NCBI RefSeq assembly: GCF_016587415.1
Contig: NZ_BNJI01000002.1
Span: 1,240,001-1,304,000 of the forward strand
Direction: 5' to 3'
From: Ktedonobacter sp. SOSP1-85
Lineage (GTDB): Bacteria; Chloroflexota; Ktedonobacteria; Ktedonobacterales; Ktedonobacteraceae
Length of the DNA: 64,000 nucleotides
The notes beneath the pieces are model-generated. The model ran no database searches and had not been told where the DNA came from. It was given only the letters and a program-made list of their open reading frames with translations. Shown one piece after another: positions 25,425 through 33,776 of this stretch. Each line of letters starts with the position of its first letter. Position 1 is the stretch's first letter. A program made the position numbers and the translations under genes.

Positions 25425-25662
25425 GGCTCTAGTATATCACCCTCCGCTCGCTGTTTCATTGTCCTTTTCTCCACCTGCTGCATGCCTCTTTCGCCATGGC
25501 GGAACAGACAGGGACAAAGAGACCTGTCTGGAAAGGCTGGACAAGATTGGCGCAAGAGACGATGTGGGCACCAGTAAGCACCGCTATACTTGGGGTCAGG
25601 TAGCAAGCGTGCGGACCACGCGCCTGCATTGCTACCTCATGTGATGAATCACCTCTCAGAAG

Positions 25663-26958
25663 ATGGGAGATAAAAAAGAAAGAGAGAAGAATCTCTTGAA
25701 CGCGAAGCCTTCGTTTTTTCATACACCTATAACTCGTCGTCGGGTCGTGCAGACGGCAGGTGTCGCATCTTTGCTGGCGGCGGGTGGCCTGCTGGCCTTT
25801 CAGGGCTACCGGTCCGCTTTTGCTGCTCACGCTGCTGACTCATCCATTCCTGCGACGCTTGCTCCAGGAGGAGAGCTGGATCAGTATGTCAAGCAACTGG
25901 CAGAACAGGATCAGTTTTCTGGCACGTTCCTCGTCGCCCAAGGAGACAAACCGGTGCTGTTGCAAGCCTATGGGATGGCAAATAAAGAACGACACATTCC
26001 CAATGGCCCTCAGACCCTCTATGCGACCGCCTCAATGGCCAAGTCATTCACTGCCACTGCCATTACACAACTGGCCCAACAACAGAAGCTCACCTTTACC
26101 GATCCCATTGGCAAGTATCTGCAAGGTTTCCCTGCTGACATTGCCGATTCGGTCACCATCCATCAGTTATTGACCCATACCTCCGGGATGGGGGATTTTC
26201 ACCTGGTCCCCGATTACAAAGCCAAGTTTCTCATCTGGCAGAGCGCCGCTGAAACCCTGAATGGTCTGCTGGAGATCATCAAGCAGCAGCCGTTACAGTT
26301 CACTCCTGGAACGGCCTTTTCCTACAGCAATTCGGGCTATGTGACTCTGGGTACAATTGTCGCACAAGTATCAGGGATGGACTATTATGACTATATCCAC
26401 CAGCACATCTTCGCGGCAGCTGGCATGAGCAAAAGCCGCTTTTACACCAAGCCACAGCGAGAGCGGATGCAGGATATTGCGCATCCTTATAATAGCGAGC
26501 GCGTAGATATCAGTGAGCAACAAGGCTTCATTGGAGAACCCGCAGGCGACGCCTATACGACCGTAGAGGATATGTTGCGCTATAGTCAGGCACTGCAAAC
26601 ACACCAGTTGCTCAATCCCTCATTCACGGATCTGCTCATGACAGGCAAGGTTGCAGTCCCGCCGCCTCCCGCCCCAAATGGACCAGCTCCCACGGCAGCT
26701 TCCGGACAGCAACCCCAGGGGACTCCTCCGCCGCTGCCGCAGCGAAGTGTCATGCAGGCCTATGGTCTACTTGACACCCTGGTCATCAATGGCAACAAAC
26801 GCATCGTCTGGCATAGTGGAGGTTCTGAGGGCGCTTCCACCGTCTTCGAGATGTTTCTGACACAGGGCTACAATCTTGTCATCCTGAGCAATTATGGGGC
26901 GCAAGATTCGTTTATGAATCTTGTAATGAAGGCTGAGGGGCTCATTCTCCAAGGGTAG
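25663..26958 (+). CDS. Serine hydrolase, beta-lactamase class C / penicillin-binding-protein-like, Tat-exported
   Basis: This 431-residue exported hydrolase has a Tat signal (TRRRVVQTAGVASLLAAGGLLAF) ending near AFAAHA. Catalytic motifs are SxxK in YATASMAKSFTATAI, YxN in FSYSNSGYVTLG, and HxG in VWHSGGSEG. A Pro-rich insert (VPPPPAPNGPAPTAASG) lies before the last domain. It may act on peptides, esters or beta-lactams; sequence cannot decide. It is divergent from the two-component genes, with about 240 bp between, so that system could regulate it. Confidence 0.85.
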   Translation: MGDKKEREKNLLNAKPSFFHTPITRRRVVQTAGVASLLAAGGLLAFQGYRSAFAAHAADSSIPATLAPGGELDQYVKQLAEQDQFSGTFLVAQGDKPVLLQAYGMANKERHIPNGPQTLYATASMAKSFTATAITQLAQQQKLTFTDPIGKYLQGFPADIADSVTIHQLLTHTSGMGDFHLVPDYKAKFLIWQSAAETLNGLLEIIKQQPLQFTPGTAFSYSNSGYVTLGTIVAQVSGMDYYDYIHQHIFAAAGMSKSRFYTKPQRERMQDIAHPYNSERVDISEQQGFIGEPAGDAYTTVEDMLRYSQALQTHQLLNPSFTDLLMTGKVAVPPPPAPNGPAPTAASGQQPQGTPPPLPQRSVMQAYGLLDTLVINGNKRIVWHSGGSEGASTVFEMFLTQGYNLVILSNYGAQDSFMNLVMKAEGLILQG

Positions 26959-26985
26959 ATGGACCTCTCCATCTCTGTTGTTGAG

Positions 26986-27130
26986 GGATGCCCAGAATAT
27001 CGACCCAAATTGATCATGTGATCTCTCCTGATATTGCCGAATGCTCTTCTGTCACAGAAACGTTTCTCTCTGCGCTTGAGAAACAAGAGGCGAACTGGCT
27101 GATCGATAGGTGCAGATATTCTGGGCATCC
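26986..27130. repeat. MITE-like element with 16-bp perfect terminal inverted repeats
   Basis: GGATGCCCAGAATATC (26986-27001) is repeated in perfect inversion at 27115-27130, with further partial match inward. The 145-bp unit has no coding content of its own. No clear target duplication was seen. It occupies most of the gap between the hydrolase and glycosyltransferase genes. Confidence 0.6.
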
Positions 27131-27242
27131 TTCTCGGAGAAATTGTCTGTTGAGTCAAGAGGAAAGGTCAGAAAAAGCGCCAGTGGCTCGTCCGTTCGCA
27201 GCAAACGAACGGTTTTGAGACACCTCATCAGGAGAACACTAC

Positions 27243-27818
27243 TCAACCTGGTCCGATGATCAGATTCTGCTGTGCGGGGAGAAGCACAACGTTGAGACCT
27301 TCCGCGTGGGCAACAAACTGGCGCAGATCAAACGAGGGTAGATGGTAGGTCGCGCTGAGCTCTGCAGAGCTGGCATGGAAGCGCTCAAGCAGTTCGGATG
27401 GAAATGGCATGGAAGCGTACGACCGCGCTGTGAACAGGCCAAAATGCTCATTGGCAGCGTAACTGGCACGCAAGACAATCGCCTCGACCTGGAGCACCTG
27501 AGCGACAATACGTCCCCAGAGGCACATGGCCTCGTAGAGAAGAGCATCGGGCTGCTCCGCGCGAATAGACTCCAGGACCTGGGGAAGGACACGGCGACTT
27601 TCCTCCGCCATCTTTAAGGGCATAGGGCCCGGCCCGAAACCTCCCAGGAAAGACTCATAGGGACGGAAGATGGCTCCCGTTGCCTCAATGATTGCGCGAA
27701 ATTCTTCAGTCAGGTAGTAGATGACCTGCTCGCCACATTGGACAAGTTCTTGCACGATAGGTAGTGTTGGGTTCACATGTCCAGTGGCTGGGACATTCAA
27801 AAAGATATATTTTTTCAT
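27243..27818 (-). pseudogene. MGT-type glycosyltransferase, truncated to the N-terminal half
   Basis: The N-terminal domain of a GT1/macrolide-glycosyltransferase-like enzyme is clear: KKYIFLNVPATGHVNPTLPIVQELVQCGEQVIYY and YESFLGGFG. The reading frame ends after 191 residues, where family members run to about 400. The nucleotide-sugar-binding C-terminal domain is missing. The start at 27818 has GGAGGAT upstream. It lies behind a PadR regulator gene on the same strand, a frequent pairing. It is probably inactive. Confidence 0.75.
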
Positions 27819-27995
27819 AGAGTATCCTCCATCTATTCGTGTTTGATGTCGTTGCACGAGAGAGGACCGCTTGCATCAGCATGCTAGAATCAGAAGCAGG
27901 CGGTTTCTGCTCAGGAGCATGGTGACCAGGTTTTCCAGGCTCAGGCACCATTGCTCCGTCCACAACAGTTTCTTTCCCCTTGCGCCACTTTTTTC

Positions 27996-28634
27996 TCAGT
28001 CAGGAAGCATCTCTCCTTTCTCGCCATCAACGGGATTGATGTGTGTTTCTGCCTCATCTTGATAGGTCACGCGTTCACGAATCTCTTTTGCCCAGGCGAT
28101 CTCTCCCTGCCACTGGTCTGCTTGATGTCGCATCAATCTCTCTGCAATGGCACGGAAATGCGGGCTGAACTTGCGCATCTGAGCAGGATCTGAGACTACC
28201 TGGAGGAGATCACGCCTTTCTGAGTGGAGATAGAGCACCAGTGTCTCACAGTAGGTGATGTAATGGTTCAAGAGATGGAGACGTTCATCAGGTTGGAGAA
28301 AGTCCAGATACAGCACTTTCAAACGAAACAGACGTTGGTAGTCTCCTGGGTTAGAGATGGTATCTATCATCAATTGGTGAAAGCGTATCCGCCCTGCCGG
28401 GGTAATCTCGTAGGTCGTCCGTGTCTGCTGGCGACCACGTTGTCTCGTTGTGGCCTCTTGTCCCTCATCAAGCTTTTTGATGAATCCCGATTGCTCAAGC
28501 TTTGTGAGCAGAGGATACAGGGTGCCGAGACTGATTTTGGCCCAGGGGCCAATCATGTCACTGGCAATTTTGGCTATTTGATAACCATGCTCAGGAGCAC
28601 ACATGAGCTGGGCAAGAATGAGCAATTCATACAT
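27996..28634 (-). CDS. PadR-family transcriptional regulator
   Basis: This 212-residue PadR regulator has the winged helix YELLILAQLMCAPEHGYQIAKIA...ISLGTLYPLLTKLEQSGFIKK, a wing (TTYEITPAGRIRFHQLM) and a long C-terminal helical dimerisation arm. AAGGAGAGGG precedes the ATG. A perfect 56-bp palindrome lies 40 bp upstream and is the probable operator. The downstream gene on the same strand is a truncated glycosyltransferase. Confidence 0.88.
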   Translation of the reverse strand: MYELLILAQLMCAPEHGYQIAKIASDMIGPWAKISLGTLYPLLTKLEQSGFIKKLDEGQEATTRQRGRQQTRTTYEITPAGRIRFHQLMIDTISNPGDYQRLFRLKVLYLDFLQPDERLHLLNHYITYCETLVLYLHSERRDLLQVVSDPAQMRKFSPHFRAIAERLMRHQADQWQGEIAWAKEIRERVTYQDEAETHINPVDGEKGEMLPD

Positions 28635-28673
28635 GAGCGAGCCCTCTCCTTCTCAGACAAGCCAGGTACTGAG

Positions 28674-28729
28674 CTTTTGTCTACACTACTTCTATTAGAT
28701 ATATCTAATAGAAGTAGTGTAGACAAAAG
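28674..28729. promoter_or_regulatory. 56-bp perfect palindrome upstream of padR
   Basis: The sequence is a perfect inverted repeat centred between 28701 and 28702. The outer arms are CTTTTGTCTACACTACTTCT, and the centre is ATTAGATATATCTAAT. It begins 40 bp upstream of the padR start codon, where the promoter must lie. It is a strong candidate operator; as RNA or DNA it could also form a cruciform or hairpin. Confidence 0.65.
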
Positions 28730-28846
28730 AGGTGACGTCAAGGGGACGCTGAGGCAGGGACTCGTTTGGTTCCACGTCGGCCTTCCCTCTTTTTCAGAAG
28801 GAGGAAATATCTCGAATCAATCTTGGTTTGGCAGAGCAGTGGTCAT

Positions 28847-29152
28847 CTACAACTGTAGGACTAGGCTGGGATGGAGGCTTGACGACGCTTTCAGGTAGAG
28901 CATATGCAAGTGTTCCAGGTCAAGGCTGTAGTGAAACGAGCACTCATCAGCGGTACTGCGCCGCTCACGAACGAGACCAGCCTGGCGGAGCTGGCGTAAG
29001 TGGTAGGAGACCAGGTTGAGTAGCTGTTTTACCTGCGCAACGAGTTCAGCCACACGGTAATCACTCTGTGTGAGCCGTTGGAGTAACGTCCACCGCAGAT
29101 CGTGCGCCAGCAGTTTGAGCACTGACGGCGCTGGCTGTTCCATTGTCTGCAT
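28847..29152 (-). CDS. ArsR-like winged-helix regulator
   Basis: This compact regulator of about 101 residues contains LKLLAHDLRWTLLQRLTQSDYRVAELVAQVKQLLNLVSYHLRQLRQAGLVRERR, a typical ArsR winged helix. The start at 29152 (MQTMEQPAPS) is chosen over an upstream Met for its position just before the domain. No cysteine pair of the classical metal-binding type is seen, so the signal is unknown. It stands alone on the minus strand. Confidence 0.75.
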   Translation of the reverse strand: MQTMEQPAPSVLKLLAHDLRWTLLQRLTQSDYRVAELVAQVKQLLNLVSYHLRQLRQAGLVRERRSTADECSFHYSLDLEHLHMLYLKASSSLHPSLVLQL

Positions 29153-29636
29153 CGTCTCTTTTGCCCTAATCTTATTTGAAGCAATCCATTTTGAGATAAC
29201 TATACCCAAGAATGGCTGATAAGTCAAGAGAGAAGGTCTGTGGCTCTGGGGAAGACAGCCTCATGATGGGGCTCGCGTGAGCCAGCCACCTATGCTTGGA
29301 ACTACTGAGGAGGATCTCGCGGCTGGCGACAAAAGGAGGGACCAGATCTCGCTGGAATCCATATGCAGCCCTCCCACAACACACGAGACAGTCACCGGCT
29401 GTCCTCTGACCTTGCCTTTTTTGAGAAGGCGTGCTATAGTTCTGTTAAGCCTATTTGCTTCAAATGAGATTGGAATAAAATTTTCCTATTCATCCGAGGC
29501 AAGGATCTCTGCAAGCGGGGAAGCCCTTCTTTCGTTGAAGCGGAGAGCATGGGGGACGCGCAAAGATGTGGTTCTCCCCCTTCATTCCCGGACCTGTCGT
29601 TCAGTTGCCTATGTCAAAGAGAAAGGATACCTTCCC

Positions 29637-30579
29637 TTGACTGTCAACAATCGCTCTTTCGTGAGAAACGCATCGACCTACGTTCTTTGGCTTCTGGTTG
29701 TGGTTTATGCAGTAGTTAAACTGATGAATTCAGTGCTTCCACTCCATATTCCCACGGCGATCGGGCTTTTGATCCCGATCGTTTTTTTGGCTGCTTCATG
29801 GAGCTTTGCGCTACAAATGGAGCGGCATTCTCATCTTTCTTGTCCTTTGTCTGGTCGTCAGTAATCTTCTGGAAAACACCAGTATTCTGACTGGCTTTCC
29901 ATTTGGTCACTATTATTACACCGACGGGTTTGGTCCCAAGCTCTTTCAGGTGCCTCTGCTGGTCGGTTTTGCCTACTTCCCCGGCTACTCCGCCTGGGTG
30001 CTTGCCACGGTGCTGATTGGTGATATTGACCGCAAGTCTAGTGCGTTCACCACGTTCGCCGTTCCGTTTATTGCTTCCTTTGGCATGGTCGCCAATGATC
30101 TGGGCTTGGATCCAACACTCTCGACGATCAATCATGTCTACATCTGGGAACAAGGCGGTGGCTACTTCGGGGTGCCATTCACCAACTACGCGGGGTGGCT
30201 CTTCACGGCGTATGTGCTCTTCCAATTGTTTGCCCTCTTTCTGCGTTTGCGCAGGACTGACAGCAAAGAGGAGGCGTCGGCCTTTCCCAAGTCGTACTAC
30301 GCTCAGGCGATCATCGTGTTTGCCGTGGTTGGGTTGGCATATGTTGTGGCCTATCTCTCAGGCAGCGGCGATACGCTGGTTACTGACGCGATGGGGGTGG
30401 TCTGGCATACCAGAAGCATTGCTGAGGGGGAAGCGACGGTCATCATCTTTACGATGATCTTCATGGCAGCTTTATCAGCCGTGAAACTGCTTCAAAGGTC
30501 AGCCGTTGCTACGAGCATATCAAGTGAAACAGGATCAGGTGAAACAACTGCCAGAGAAGTCTCTCCAACGTTGAAATAA
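29637..30579 (+). pseudogene. Carotenoid biosynthesis membrane protein (CruF/DUF422-like), frameshifted
   Basis: This polytopic membrane protein resembles bacterioruberin/carotenoid hydratase-type proteins. The N-terminal helices (YVLWLLVVVYAVVKLMNSVLP, IGLLIPIVFLAASWSFAL) are in one frame. From about 29810 the protein continues in another frame with LVVSNLLENTSILTGFPFGHYYYTDGFGPKLF and VPLLVGFAYFPGYSAWVLA. A short indel near 29806-29816 would join them into about 310 residues. The second frame alone (ATG-like start at 29806) could still make a shortened protein. The TTG start at 29637 is tentative. Confidence 0.6.
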
Positions 30580-31232
30580 CAAGGGAACTTTGGAAGTCAC
30601 GCTTTTGCCCATGTGGAAATTTCATGAGTCTGGCACGAATTTGGAACTCCCAGGTTTGAGACCAACGGTTCTACAAGCGAACATCTGCACACCGCTTTTG
30701 TCAATTCGGGAGACAAACGCATCATGCATCACGCACCCAACCATCACCAGTCCACACAAACCGGTTTGCATCGCGCGAGCCTGCGAAATGGGCAAGCGCG
30801 TGGCCCCAGCGGACCCCAGGGGTGGGAAGCAAGAACAATGTGAAGCGCTTTCTTTAGCTTGCACAATTGTTCTTGTGTCACAACTAAGTCGTCTGTTTCA
30901 GCTTGTGTGTAAGGGGTGAAGCGAGAGAACACCTTGGAACTCCAAGAGGATAGGAGCAATGGCTCTCTGCCGCTCTCAATACGCTTCGAATGCGCACAAG
31001 CATCTGGCCGCACGGTCAGACAGAACACAACAAGAAAAGAATATATTGATGACGACACATTCGCATATTCAACCTCCGATGATCATTACAATCTTCGCTT
31101 GAGGATTTCGAGAGTACGGCGCTGAACCATCCAGTGTTTTTCTTGGAGAGGAAAGAGTGCCTGTCATACAGGGAAGAAATGGAGATGTCTGCGCTTTGGC
31201 AGGACAATCTCTAAGAGAAAGAGGGCGTTCTG
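30580..31232. other. Gene-poor interval
   Basis: No credible gene was found here. The only structure noted is an imperfect stem around 30835-30876 (CAAGAACAAT pairing with ATTGTTCTTG). Confidence 0.5.
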
Positions 31233-31445
31233 ATGAATATTACACATCTTTTGCGAATCATAGCCACAATTGCCGCGGTGGTAGCGGTTACGTTTGACAT
31301 GGGCACGTATACTCACGCGAATTTTACCAGTATCCATATGCTGTTCGGGCTGTTTGTCGCTCTGATTCTACTGTTTCTGGCTCTCATGGCTGTTTTCAGC
31401 CGCGGGCTGAGAAGGCTGGGGACTGTGACGACTCCCCACGGCTAA
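31233..31445 (+). CDS. Small two-helix membrane protein, C-terminus altered by IS200/IS605 insertion
   Basis: This 70-residue ORF holds two hydrophobic helices (LLRIIATIAAVVAVTFDM and MLFGLFVALILLFLALMAVF), with a short ribosome site AAAGAGGG. The last residues (TVTTPHG) are encoded by the end sequence of an IS200/IS605 relic, so the native end has been replaced. The function is unknown. Confidence 0.45.
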   Translation: MNITHLLRIIATIAAVVAVTFDMGTYTHANFTSIHMLFGLFVALILLFLALMAVFSRGLRRLGTVTTPHG

Positions 31446-31449
31446 AAGC
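31440..31449. repeat. Target duplication of MITE copy 1, left
   Basis: GGCTAAAAGC is repeated identically at 31669-31678 on the other side of the MITE. Confidence 0.8.
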
Positions 31450-31668
31450 CTGACACTTACACACAAATCTCAAAGCTTGCAGAAGATTCACAGAGGCATG
31501 CGATGGAGAGGCGCAGAAAAAAATACCCGCTGTTGTGCTTCCACTCTGGCAAGGCACAGGGCTTCTTCGCCAAAAGCAACCCACGAGTCATGCTGAAGAG
31601 ACAAAGGCTGTGCAGCGCACCGCTTCCGTGTTTTTCTTCCAGGTTTCATATTTGTGTGTAAGTGTCAG
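31450..31668. mobile_element. Tn5-like MITE, copy 1 (219 bp)
   Basis: The ends CTGACACTTACACACAAAT and its inverse (TTTGTGTGTAAGTGTCAG) match those of the 1486-bp Tn5-like insertion sequences at 46.8 and 54.9 kb. A 10-bp duplication GGCTAAAAGC flanks it. The insertion split the right-end hairpin of an IS200/IS605 relic. It has no coding content. Confidence 0.85.
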
Positions 31669-31678
31669 GGCTAAAAGC

Positions 31679-31888
31679 CGGGGGCTTCTCAGGAGGCTTG
31701 CGCGCCCTGAAGGCTCCGTCCGAGCCAAAGCGCTTTGATGTTTATGGCGGCGTTGTGGTCACGGTCCAATTCAGTGCCGCACTCGCAGTGGGTGCGGCAC
31801 GGTGGTCAAGCGTCTTCTTGATCACCGTGCCGCACCCACTGCATACCTGGCTGGTATACCTGGGGTCCACCTTTAAAACCCTCTCACA
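31679..31888 (-). pseudogene. IS200/IS605 TnpB, C-terminal relic with right end
   Basis: The minus strand reads VLKVDPRYTSQVCSGCGTVIKKTLDHR, the TnpB zinc-ribbon region, then loses frame. It continues into sequence nearly identical to the 3' end of the intact TnpB at 38.9 kb (GGCTCGGACGGAGCCTTCAG and the GACGACTCCCC right end, the latter beyond the inserted MITE at about 31428-31440). The 5' part is replaced by an IS3 fragment. Confidence 0.7.
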
Positions 31889-32490
31889 AATCGCTTCGGA
31901 GTATGGAACGCATACCAATGTCATTTCCCGATGGCGAGATCAAGCGCTTGCAGCTCTGCCAGGAGCCTTTAATGACCAGGCTGCAACAGATCAGGCAGCC
32001 AAAGAAGCAGCCTGGGAAAAAGAACGAGAGGAATTGTACGCCGAGATTGGGCGCGTTGAGTACACAACTGGCCTGGATCAAAAAAAATGTGGTCACCTGC
32101 TTGAGCCGCGATGAACGAGTCAGGCTGATAGACTGGAGCAAGGCAGACCTTTCCTTAAGCGTGCAAGCTCAATTATTGGGACTCAATCGAAGCAGCCTGT
32201 ACTATCAGCCGGTTCCGCCTTCAGCCGAAGAAATTGCACTCAAGCATCGGATTGATCAGATCTCCACCGACCATCCCTGCTATGGATCGCGCCGAATCAC
32301 AGAGCAACTCAAGCGGGAAGGGATGCAGGTCAATCGCAAAGCGGTCATCCGGCATATGCACGAGATGGGGTTGGTCGCTGTCTATCCCGGCCCCAATCTC
32401 TCCAAACGCGCTCATCAGGCTGCGATCTCTCCGTACTTGCTTACCAATATCACTGCAAGTTACCCCAACCATATCTGGGGGTTAGACATT
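31868..32490 (+). pseudogene. IS3-family OrfA/OrfB fragment
   Basis: OrfA sequence (LSQIASEYGTHTNVISRWRDQALAALPGAF) is followed, after a frameshift near 32050, by LSTQLAWIKKN and the OrfB start (LIDWSKADLSLSVQAQLLGLNRSSLYYQ, HPCYGSRRITEQLKREG). The DDE domain stops right after PNHIWGLDI, where an IS110 fragment abuts. An A-run (ATCAAAAAAAATG) near 32080 marks the usual slippage zone. It is not functional. Confidence 0.75.
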
Positions 32491-32770
32491 TGCCAACCCA
32501 CTGCTCACCGACTGGTGGGCTAAATCCACTAACCGCTGGGCCGTCTCACGCCCATAGTTGCGGGGAGCCGTCGCGCGCAAGATAGCCGCAATGGTATCCA
32601 CTCCTGCGGCGCGGATGGCTCTTGCGCTGGGATGCGCCTGGAGCACCTCCGTAGCAGTCATGCGGCAGGGATCGGCAAACACCTGGGTGAACTCGCGGCG
32701 TGAGGACCACCAGCAACCCCTGGATCTCGTTCTTGTCACGAGCCAGCTTATCGCTCAATTGGGTATGCAA
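32482..32770 (-). pseudogene. IS110-family transposase fragment
   Basis: FADPCRMTATEVLQAHPSARAIRAAGVDTIAAILRATAPRNYGRETAQRLVDLAHQSV is the central part of an IS110 transposase. A preceding piece (LARDKNEIQGLLVVLTP) is in another frame. Both ends are missing; it truncates the IS3 fragment on its left. Confidence 0.65.
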
Positions 32771-32799
32771 TGGGAGGCAAAAGAGAGGAGCGGTTTGCT

Positions 32800-33554
32800 A
32801 ACAAGACGAAAGAACAACCGCCGAAGTTCGGCGCGACTTCGGGGAACCATCACCGGGAGATCAGGAGACAGGTTGGCTTGGACAGAATCAGAGGCTTCTG
32901 ACTCTGGTGTCTGTTCAAACTTTTTTTTAGCACATCTTCTTCCCCGTTGACTCGCAGGGCTGTTAAAAAGGCCATGGCAAGCATGGAGAGAGTCACGTGA
33001 CGGAACTATCCCTGCCAGGAACACACTTCGTACTCATCCAGACCCACCTCTCCTTTCGCTTCCTCAAAACACTGTTCCACTGTCCAGCGCGCCCGCAATC
33101 CGCCTCCACCATCTCCTGTAACTTTTCGGCAGATATCATTCTCGATCCAGCCATGTGTGTCCACGCGAACTCGCTGAGGTGCGAAACACGCCTATCTGGC
33201 AATTTTCGATGCGTCCAGCCGTACCACTGTACTGAGCGCTCTCCTCCCACCGATTTGTGCCCCTTTTTGAGAAACCCAGTCTCGTCGATCACCAACACCG
33301 CATTGGGAGCTGCAAGCATCTCACGAACATATGCGCGCAACGCATCTCGCACCCTGTCACAATCCCACTTGGCTCGGTCCGTGCCGTTGTTGCATCGCAT
33401 ACGGAGTTGCTTCTCCCAACTCTTCCGCCACTTGCCACCCGTTTTTTCGTTCCACTGAACTCATCAGTCCCTGCATGTAGGCCAGGGCTCGCTGATAAGA
33501 CTCTGATCGGACGAAAAAGCCGCTTATCTGCTGACTCAGTTGGTTGAATGCCAT
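32800..33554 (-). pseudogene. IS701-family transposase, degraded
   Basis: The parts in order on the minus strand are FNQLSQQISGFFVRSESYQRALAYMQGLMSSVERKNGWQVAEELGEATPYAMQQ, a frameshift, then RWDCDRVRDALRAYV-like sequence with the catalytic VLVIDETGFLKKGHKSVG. A further shift follows, then TLSMLAMAFLTALRVNGEED-like sequence and an ELRRLF terminus. Several frameshifts and an internal deletion make it inactive. Confidence 0.7.
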
Positions 33555-33776
33555 GGTCCATACCTCGCGCAGCGGGAAGAAGATGGACTTGCTGTAGGGA
33601 AAAGAAAGGGCATCTGAAGATTCCTTTGATGTTCTCATGTGCTTTTCGTGAAAAAGATCTTTGTAAGGTTTGCGCATACGGCGAAGAGGGATCAATACGC
33701 CGAACGAGCACGTGACGGATGAGGAAATGGAGAGGATTTCCCTCGTTTCCTCGCCATTTCCTCATGCTCTCTTCAC

